Of a DNA stretch of 64,000 bases, positions 58,286 to 64,000 are shown piece by piece; the first letter of the stretch is position 1; every line of letters starts with the position of its first letter. Both the position numbers and the translations under genes were made by a program. Source of the stretch: DATAEE01 sp036258175 (GTDB taxonomy: Bacteria; Acidobacteriota; Vicinamibacteria; Vicinamibacterales; 2-12-FULL-66-21). The stretch spans positions 8,850 through 72,849 of the forward strand of contig DATAEE010000161.1 in the NCBI GenBank assembly GCA_036258175.1. Reading direction: 5' to 3'. The notes beneath the pieces were generated by a model. It had not been told where the DNA came from, searched no databases, and saw nothing but the letters and a program-made list of their open reading frames with translations.

Positions 58286-59668
58286 ATGAAGCGCTTACTG
58301 GCCCTCCTCCTCGTGCTCGGCGCCGCGGGGGTCGCCGTCACAGGTTACGTCGCCGTCAAGCAGGAGCGGCGGTTCAGACAGCTCGTCGCGGATGGAGATG
58401 CCGCGCTCGCACGCGACGATACGTTCGTCGCCATCGAAGCCTACACGGGCGCCATCACGCTCAAGAGCACCTCTATGCTCGCGTATCTGCGGCGGGGCGA
58501 GACCTACCAGCGGCGGGGCGATGGCGCCGCGGCGCAGCGCGACCTCCGGAAGGCCGCGGAGCTCGACCCCTCCGCAACCCGTCCGCGCGAAATGCTCGGA
58601 GATCTGCTTTACGCACAAGGCAGATATGACAGCGCCGCTGAGCAATTCGCGGCATCTGTTCAGCTCGACGACGCATCGCCACGCGTCCAGTACAAGCTGG
58701 CGCTCTCGTGGTATCGCGGAGGCCGTACTGCTGACGCCGTCGCGCCGCTCGAGAGGGCGGTTGCCCTCGACGAGCAACTCGCCGACGCGCATTACCTCCA
58801 GGGCCTCGTCCTTCGAGACCTCGGCCAACCCAAAGAGGCCATCGCCGCGCTCCGTCGAGCGGTGACGCTCGCTCCGGCGCTGGTGCAGGCGCGCGGCGAA
58901 TTATCCGACCTCTATGAAGAGCTCGACCGCGACTCGGACGCGCTCCGGGAGCTCGATGCGCTTGCCGCCCTCGATGCCCGCCCCGAGCGCCTCGTCGCGC
59001 TTGGCCTCGCCTACGCCCGCGCTGGACGCACCGACCGCGCCGTAGTCACCCTGGGCACGGCGGTCGAGCGCTTTCCCGAAAGCGCTGCCGCCTACATCGC
59101 ATTGGGCCGCGTGTGGCTTCAGAGCGCGGTGGGAAAGCCGGACCGCGTCGCTCTCAGGAAGGCGATCGAAGCGCTGGAAGGAGCGATCGACGCCGGCGCC
59201 AGCAACTCCGAGGTCCTCGGCCTCCTCGGGCGCGCGCACTTTCTGAACGGACACGTGGAGCCCGCGGAACGGATCCTGCGAGATGCCGCGACCCGCCTCC
59301 CCATCGATCCGGACGTCTTCCTCTATCTCGCAGATGCCGCCGAACGGCTCGGCCACAGCGATCTCGCGCGGCGGGCGCTGGTCAGCTACAGGACACTGCA
59401 CGAAGACGAGGAACAGAAGATCGCTCCCGCCGCAGCCGCGTCGCGCATCGCTGAGCTGTCCGTGCGCGCCGGGGACTGGAAGGAAGCAATCGTCTGGTTT
59501 CGGCGCGCCGCAGGGCGAAGCCCGCAGGATGCCGCGCTTCTTGGCCGCCTCGCCGATTTGGAGTGGCGGACCGGCGACGTGGCGGCCGCGCGGCGAACGA
59601 TCGCGCGAGCGTTGGATGTCGCTCCGCACGATCCCCGGCTTCTCGCGGTTGCGGAGCGGGTGAAATAG
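58286..59668 (+). CDS. Membrane-anchored TPR protein
   Basis: 460 residues. One N-terminal hydrophobic segment (LLALLLVLGAAGVAVTGYVAV) anchors or exports the protein; about ten TPR units follow over residues 30-455 (AYLRRGETYQRRGDGAAAQRDLRKAAELDPSA; AHYLQGLVLRDLGQPKEAIAALRRAVTLAPA; EAIVWFRRAAGRSPQDA). TPR arrays serve protein contacts, often in envelope complexes. It is divergent from the ECF sigma gene and tail to tail with the sigma-54 activator, 3 bases apart. Confidence 0.85.
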   Translation: MKRLLALLLVLGAAGVAVTGYVAVKQERRFRQLVADGDAALARDDTFVAIEAYTGAITLKSTSMLAYLRRGETYQRRGDGAAAQRDLRKAAELDPSATRPREMLGDLLYAQGRYDSAAEQFAASVQLDDASPRVQYKLALSWYRGGRTADAVAPLERAVALDEQLADAHYLQGLVLRDLGQPKEAIAALRRAVTLAPALVQARGELSDLYEELDRDSDALRELDALAALDARPERLVALGLAYARAGRTDRAVVTLGTAVERFPESAAAYIALGRVWLQSAVGKPDRVALRKAIEALEGAIDAGASNSEVLGLLGRAHFLNGHVEPAERILRDAATRLPIDPDVFLYLADAAERLGHSDLARRALVSYRTLHEDEEQKIAPAAAASRIAELSVRAGDWKEAIVWFRRAAGRSPQDAALLGRLADLEWRTGDVAAARRTIARALDVAPHDPRLLAVAERVK

Positions 59669-59671
59669 CGT

Positions 59672-62600
59672 TTACGCTTCGAGCCCCAATCGCCTGATCA
59701 ACTTCGCCAACCCCTGCCGGCTGACGCCGAGGGCCTGCGCGGCGCGGGAATGATGCCCGCCAGCGCGAGCCAGCGCTGTCGACACGAACTGCCGCTCGAA
59801 CGACTGGCGCGCTTCGTCGAGCGTTGCTGGAGCCCGGATCGCGGCGGTCGTCGCGATCGCGGGCGGCAGCGCGGACACGCAGACGCGCCCGCGACGAGGG
59901 GCGTGCACAGCGAGGGCGGACATCACGTTCTGGAGCTCGCGGACGTTTCCCGGCCAGTCGTAGCGTGCGAGCGCCGCCAGCGTCTCCGCGTCCAATGTCG
60001 CGCGACAGTTCGTCCGCGCGGCCGCCGATTGCCAGAAGCGTTGTGCCAGCGCGTGGATGTCGGCCGGACGTTCGCGAAGCGGCGGCACCGCAAGTCGGAT
60101 GACCGCGAGTCTGAAAAGGAGATCCGGTCGAAACCGCCCCGACGACACTTCTGCTTCGAGCGGCCGATTGCTCGCGGCGACGAGCCGGACGTCGAGTCGG
60201 CGCGGCATGTTCTCGCCGACGCGGCGGATTTCACCGTCCTGGATGGCGCGGAGCAGCTTCGCTTGGGCGCGCGGTGCGAGCTCGCTGACTTCGTCCAGAA
60301 AGAGCGTCCCGCCGTCCGCCTCTTCGAACAGCCCTGAGCGTTCTGACGCGGCTCCCGTAAAGGCGCCTCGGGCGTGTCCGAAGAGTTCAGCTTCGATTAA
60401 GTCGTCCGGCAGCGCGGCGCAGTTGACAGCGACAAACCGCCGGCCGCGGCGCGGACTATTCCGGTGCACCGCGCGCGCCACGAGTTCTTTGCCGACGCCG
60501 CTCTCCCCTTCGATCAGCACCGGGAACGGCGCTTGCGCCGCCCTTTGCACCACGCGGGTAAGTTCGACCATCGAAGGGCTCGCGGCCACGATCGACGCGT
60601 CCTCCTGGCTCGGCGCGGGCGGCGGTGCAGCGCGTCGATCGAGCCAGGCCCGGACGGCCGGGGCAACCGCCGCCGCGGACGGCTCGAGTAGGCTTCCGAG
60701 CGCGCGCGCCTCGACCGCGGCGTCGAGCGCCCATCGGCACACGAGGGCACCGACGACCGAGCCGGCGAAGCGGATTGGCGCGGCCGCGTCGATTCCGAGC
60801 GGTCCCCGGATGGGACCAATTGGAAGGCCGCTCGACAGGGTCCGGCATACAGCCTCGGCCCCCCGTTCGAACGTGCCGGCTGAGGCGAGCTTCTGCTCCT
60901 GTGGGAGCGTACCGAACAGGGCGACGGCTGAGGCGCGCAGCCGTGATCGCAGGGTGGCGCAGGCGCGACCGAGCGCCAGGTCGTCATCTTCGGCCTCCTG
61001 ACACAGCTCCAGTAGACCCGTGATGACCCTGGCGGCATCTCGCGATGCCGAATTTGACGACGGTCGCAACGCTTCGGCCCCACTCGTGCGGATGAAAGCA
61101 GCGACGGACGCCCGGGCCGCATTCCGGGTTCGGGTGTCGTCGGCGGTGTCGGCGAGCAGCGCGTCCACGCGGGCGCGCCAGAACGGCGGAAGACGATCGC
61201 GGCGGAGCCGATCGAGCGAACGCCACACTCGCCTGTCCAGCTCCACATCGGCGCCGGCGGCAAGTCCCACGGCGAGACGCACGTCGAGCGCCGCGAGAGG
61301 CGCGCGCGCGGCCCTCGCAGCCGCCAAGCCGTCTCTCGCGTGACGCAAGACGGCATCCCGCTCGCCGATGCCCGCGAGCGCCCGGATTGCCGCGGCGTGC
61401 CCCCGGGCGCGTTCCAGTGCGTCGCCGGTGGCGGCGGCGCGCTCGACCGCCGACGCGGCGAGCCGGCCTGCGGCCGCTGTTTCATGTCGGGCAAGTTCTA
61501 TCGCGCTGAGCCTCCGCAACGCGGGTGCGCGGTCCGCCTCGACCACTGGAGCGATCCATTCGGCCGCTTCGTCCAGGCGCGCCTGCCAGAAGAGACAACG
61601 GGCAAGCGCGAGGCGACTGGCTTCCGCAGCGCTCTTTCCGATCGCGCACGCGGCGCGGAGCGCGGTCTCCGCCTCGCGCAATCGCGCCTCCTCTATCAGA
61701 CACACGCCGATCGTCGTCGTGCTTGCGATATGCGTCTCGAGATCAGCCGTCGCGGTGGTCTCGAGCAGTTCCCGTGCTTCGGTCGGACGTCCCCGATCGA
61801 GCAGCAGCCTTCCCAGCGCGACGACGCATTGTGCCGCCCTGACTTCCTCGCCGTGACGCCGAAGGCCGGCGGCGGCCTCGCGGAGCAGCCGCTCCGCCGC
61901 CGCGTGACGGCCGGCCGCCGCGAGTCCCAGTCCGCGCGCGGCACGTATTTCCCAGCGATCGGCGGGCTGCGCGACGGAGGCGACGGAGTGACCACCATAG
62001 GCGGGCTGAGTCTCCGCCACATGGACTGCGTGCAGCTCGCTCCGGCAGTCGAGATCACCTGACCGAGCGAGGCCAAGCGCCGCCAGCATTCGACCGGGTC
62101 GTCCCGCCGACGTGCGCGCTGCCTGCGCGACACGACTGCGTGCCATGCGCCCAGGTGGAAACACGTGCAACATGCCGGCGAGACTGCGCTCCGGAATGGG
62201 GTCGATCGCGGTCGCCTCCTGCGACGCACTGACCCGCGCGATTGTCAACAACACAGCAGACGGTCCGCCAGACGTCGCCGCCGTTAGCAGAAGTTCCTCC
62301 GCCTGCCGATCCCGGCCGTCAGGGTCCTGCAGACCATCGCCGAGCACGAACAGGAAACGATTTCGCACCACGTCCGCTGCTGCGGCCGGGCCACGTGCGA
62401 GGCTTGCAAAGGCGTGAGGGGCAATGGGAACGAACCCCAGGCGCCGCGCTTCCCGGGCGAGGTGTCGTGAGAGCGACGACAGCCCGGAGCCTGCGGGCCC
62501 CGTTACAAGGACCTGGCCGGCGCGCCCGGTGCCGGCCTGGTTCAACAGATCGAGTACGCCGTCAGCCACGCGCCGCGACTGCAGGACCACGCCCGGAATG

Positions 62601-63085
62601 AACGGACGCGGTTCTTCATCGCCTCTCGGGCCTATGAGCGAGCGCCACCCCTCCTTCCACATCGCAACGAGATCCGGCGCGACCAGTGTCAACTCGTGGC
62701 CAGTCCACGCATCGGGCACGAGGACGGTCCGCCCTGATTCCTCACGGATGCGGTCCCGCGAAGGCGCTCCGCTTGAAAGGCCCACAGCGCCGAGAAACCA
62801 GAGCGCGGATCGAACCGCGCGTGCGACGTCGCGCCGGATAGATGTTGTCTGCGACAGTGGAAACGCTTCGAAGCGCTCGTCGGCGCCCGCGAGACCGAAG
62901 TCGACGAGCGTTGCCAGGTGCGGATGCCAAAGCCCGGCCAGGCGACTCGCCCGCTCGATCCAGGCCGTCTGATCTCCACGATCACCCGCAGGCATTCGGC
63001 GTACGAAGACGATGCGGCCCGTTGCGAGGTCGAGGTGACGCGGGCCTGAATCGAGCGGCAGAAAGCGATCGGCAAAAAGTGCCAC
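59672..63085 (-). CDS. Giant sigma-54-dependent activator with kinase-like, ATPase, TPR and GAF-like regions
   Basis: About 1137 residues from GTG at 63085, the first start that avoids overlap with aroC. Residues 1-200 resemble a degenerate serine/threonine kinase head (DLATGRIVFVRRM; LAGLWHPHLATLVDFGL) without a clear catalytic site. A P-loop GPAGSGLSSLS near 200 starts an ATPase-like domain; helical TPR-like repeats fill about 360-650; a GAF-like region follows. The AAA+ motor from about 840 has GESGVGKE, the sigma-54 contact loop GAFTGA and FLDEV, and the end carries a Fis-type helix-turn-helix (SRAAQALGVSRQGLAKLIRRLGL). It should activate sigma-54 promoters; signal and targets are unknown. 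Confidence 0.85.
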   Translation of the reverse strand: MALFADRFLPLDSGPRHLDLATGRIVFVRRMPAGDRGDQTAWIERASRLAGLWHPHLATLVDFGLAGADERFEAFPLSQTTSIRRDVARAVRSALWFLGAVGLSSGAPSRDRIREESGRTVLVPDAWTGHELTLVAPDLVAMWKEGWRSLIGPRGDEEPRPFIPGVVLQSRRVADGVLDLLNQAGTGRAGQVLVTGPAGSGLSSLSRHLAREARRLGFVPIAPHAFASLARGPAAAADVVRNRFLFVLGDGLQDPDGRDRQAEELLLTAATSGGPSAVLLTIARVSASQEATAIDPIPERSLAGMLHVFPPGRMARSRVAQAARTSAGRPGRMLAALGLARSGDLDCRSELHAVHVAETQPAYGGHSVASVAQPADRWEIRAARGLGLAAAGRHAAAERLLREAAAGLRRHGEEVRAAQCVVALGRLLLDRGRPTEARELLETTATADLETHIASTTTIGVCLIEEARLREAETALRAACAIGKSAAEASRLALARCLFWQARLDEAAEWIAPVVEADRAPALRRLSAIELARHETAAAGRLAASAVERAAATGDALERARGHAAAIRALAGIGERDAVLRHARDGLAAARAARAPLAALDVRLAVGLAAGADVELDRRVWRSLDRLRRDRLPPFWRARVDALLADTADDTRTRNAARASVAAFIRTSGAEALRPSSNSASRDAARVITGLLELCQEAEDDDLALGRACATLRSRLRASAVALFGTLPQEQKLASAGTFERGAEAVCRTLSSGLPIGPIRGPLGIDAAAPIRFAGSVVGALVCRWALDAAVEARALGSLLEPSAAAVAPAVRAWLDRRAAPPPAPSQEDASIVAASPSMVELTRVVQRAAQAPFPVLIEGESGVGKELVARAVHRNSPRRGRRFVAVNCAALPDDLIEAELFGHARGAFTGAASERSGLFEEADGGTLFLDEVSELAPRAQAKLLRAIQDGEIRRVGENMPRRLDVRLVAASNRPLEAEVSSGRFRPDLLFRLAVIRLAVPPLRERPADIHALAQRFWQSAAARTNCRATLDAETLAALARYDWPGNVRELQNVMSALAVHAPRRGRVCVSALPPAIATTAAIRAPATLDEARQSFERQFVSTALARAGGHHSRAAQALGVSRQGLAKLIRRLGLEA

Positions 63086-63226
63086 AACGAGCGCGCTGCG
63101 AGAGCGATGACGTGGGGGATTGCAAGAAGATCTCCGCGAGTGCCGCACTGGTGCGATCGATAAAAACTGGCGTGAATCCGCGGAATCGCGCCGAGTGCGG
63201 CGCCGGGAGGGGGCAAAAAGTTCGTA

Positions 63227-63232
63227 TACAAT
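63227..63232 (+). promoter_or_regulatory. -10-like TACAAT before aroC
   Basis: TACAAT (overlapping TATACA) ends nine bases before the aroC ATG at 63242, with no ribosome binding site between. Predicts a leaderless or near-leaderless aroC mRNA. Confidence 0.45.
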
Positions 63233-63241
63233 AAACCGCTG

Positions 63242-64000
63242 ATGGTGCGGTTTCTCACCGCCGGCGAATCGCACGGCCAGGCGCTCATCACCATCCTCGA
63301 AGGCATTCCCGCAGGGCTCACGATCGACTTCGACGCGCTCAACGCAGAGCTGCGGCGCCGACAGGGCGGGTACGGTCGCGGCCGGCGTATGGCGATCGAA
63401 TCCGACCGCGCGGAGATTCTCTCCGGCGTGCGAAACGGCGAAACGATCGGCGGCCCGATCGCGCTGCTCATCCGGAACAAGGACTGGGAAAACTGGCAAC
63501 AGACCATGCACGTCGGGGCTGAGGCGCCCGAGACCGGCGGCACGCGCCGCGCTGCCGTCACGCGCCCCCGGCCCGGCCACGCCGATCTGGCGGGCGCCGT
63601 CAAGTACGGCCGAGCGGATCTACGTGACGTCCTCGAACGCGCGAGCGCGCGCGAGACCGCCGCTCGAGTAGCCGCCGGCGCAATTGCGAAACAGCTCCTC
63701 TCCCGTTTCGGGATCGAGATCGCCAGCCACGTTTTCGCACTGGGCCCCCTCGCGCTCGACGATCCGCTGGCCGTCAGCTTCGACCGGGCCCGCCAAATCC
63801 CAGCCGACTCGCCGCTACGGTGCGTCGACGATCGGCTCGCGGCCGAGATGATCAACGCGATAGATCGCGCACGTGAAGCGGGAGACACAGTGGGGGGCGC
63901 ATTCGAGGTGATCGTCCGCGGCGTGCCGCCCGGTCTCGGCAGTTACACGCAGTGGGATCGCAAGCTCGATGGCCGCCTCGCACAGGCGCTCATGTCGATT
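63242..64000 (+). CDS. aroC: Chorismate synthase (3' end outside window)
   Basis: 253 codons are visible of about 380. The start MVRFLTAGESHGQALITILEG is standard; RRRQGGYGRGRRMAIESD, the signature GGPIALLIRNKDWENW and GHADLAGAVKYGRADLRDVLERASARETAARVA all fit. It forms chorismate from EPSP with reduced FMN. It is 10 kb from the aromatic supraoperon and on the other strand, so it escapes the attenuator. Confidence 0.96.
   Translation, partial: MVRFLTAGESHGQALITILEGIPAGLTIDFDALNAELRRRQGGYGRGRRMAIESDRAEILSGVRNGETIGGPIALLIRNKDWENWQQTMHVGAEAPETGGTRRAAVTRPRPGHADLAGAVKYGRADLRDVLERASARETAARVAAGAIAKQLLSRFGIEIASHVFALGPLALDDPLAVSFDRARQIPADSPLRCVDDRLAAEMINAIDRAREAGDTVGGAFEVIVRGVPPGLGSYTQWDRKLDGRLAQALMSI

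Noticed and set aside
63071..63087. Sigma-54 promoter-like TGGCAC/TTGCC on the minus strand at the start of the giant activator
   Set aside because: GG and GC are 8 bases apart instead of 10, and the site overlaps the presumed start codon.
1..64000. tRNA, rRNA, transposase, phage or plasmid genes
   Set aside because: None seen by eye on either strand; a covariance-model search would be needed to exclude small RNA genes.

Overview
The window is a dense, GC-rich bacterial chromosome segment with short spacers and many 1-22 base gene overlaps. It carries an Omp85-type outer-membrane protein, periplasmic proteins, bacterial housekeeping genes (coaD, rsmD, recG, lexA, nth, rsmA, rnj, ftsK, pepA) and no rRNA, tRNA, CRISPR array, transposase or phage gene that I can see. 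The gene content (secreted beta-propeller and S55 peptidase, two ECF sigma/anti-sigma pairs, a DUF3467 protein, RNase J, an archaeal-type ATP-dependent DNA ligase) suggests a diderm soil-type bacterium. My best guess is an acidobacterium of the Vicinamibacteria type; this is inferred from gene style, not from a marker-gene comparison.

Layout. 1-2.7 kb: end of a tripartite tricarboxylate transporter, TctA plus a TctC-TctB fusion. 2.8-12.7 kb: mixed metabolism (DNA ligase, CoA-binding protein, GT87 glycosyltransferase, rhodanese, AmmeMemoRadiSam enzyme, FAD oxidase, aminotransferase, coaD, rsmD). 12.7-12.9 kb: a GC-rich repeat block. 12.9-24.6 kb: recG, an M28 peptidase, a GMC oxidoreductase with a Tat-exported small subunit, a three-gene membrane cluster (small WPFSQYPMF protein, HTTM-DCC fusion, GT-C-like protein), a GT2 enzyme and envelope proteins. 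24.6-34.7 kb: ECF sigma/anti-sigma module, lexA, DUF3467 gene, then nth, minimal zincin, rsmA, rnj, ftsK and amidase on one strand. 34.7-39.7 kb: pepA, small envelope genes, Omp85-like protein, JAMM peptidase. 39.7-52.6 kb: a long minus-strand aromatic amino-acid supraoperon, aroDE(fused)-trpE-trpG-trpD-trpC-trpF-trpB-trpA-chorismate mutase-aroF-tyrA, followed by a GNAT gene and an acetoacetyl-CoA synthetase gene. 52.7-64 kb: an S55 (SpoIVB-like) peptidase plus beta-propeller pair, a second ECF sigma/anti-sigma module, a TPR protein, a giant sigma-54 activator and the start of aroC.

The most notable signal lies just upstream of the aromatic supraoperon. There is a promoter, then a 26-codon reading frame with two Phe, Tyr, three consecutive Trp and Tyr codons, then a perfect-looking intrinsic terminator that ends directly at the aroDE start codon. 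A 9-base copy of the terminator's 3' arm lies inside the leader frame and can act as antiterminator strand. This reads as a compact ribosome-mediated attenuator that may sense several aromatic amino acids and control both the shikimate and the Trp/Tyr branches.

Other points: several genes (the small membrane gene at 34.7 kb, the S55 peptidase gene, aroC, the AmmeMemoRadiSam gene and the trp leader frame itself) start 3-10 bases after a -10-like hexamer and lack a ribosome binding site, which suggests frequent leaderless translation. Small palindromes with a TTTA/TAAA loop recur in spacers and once inside a gene.
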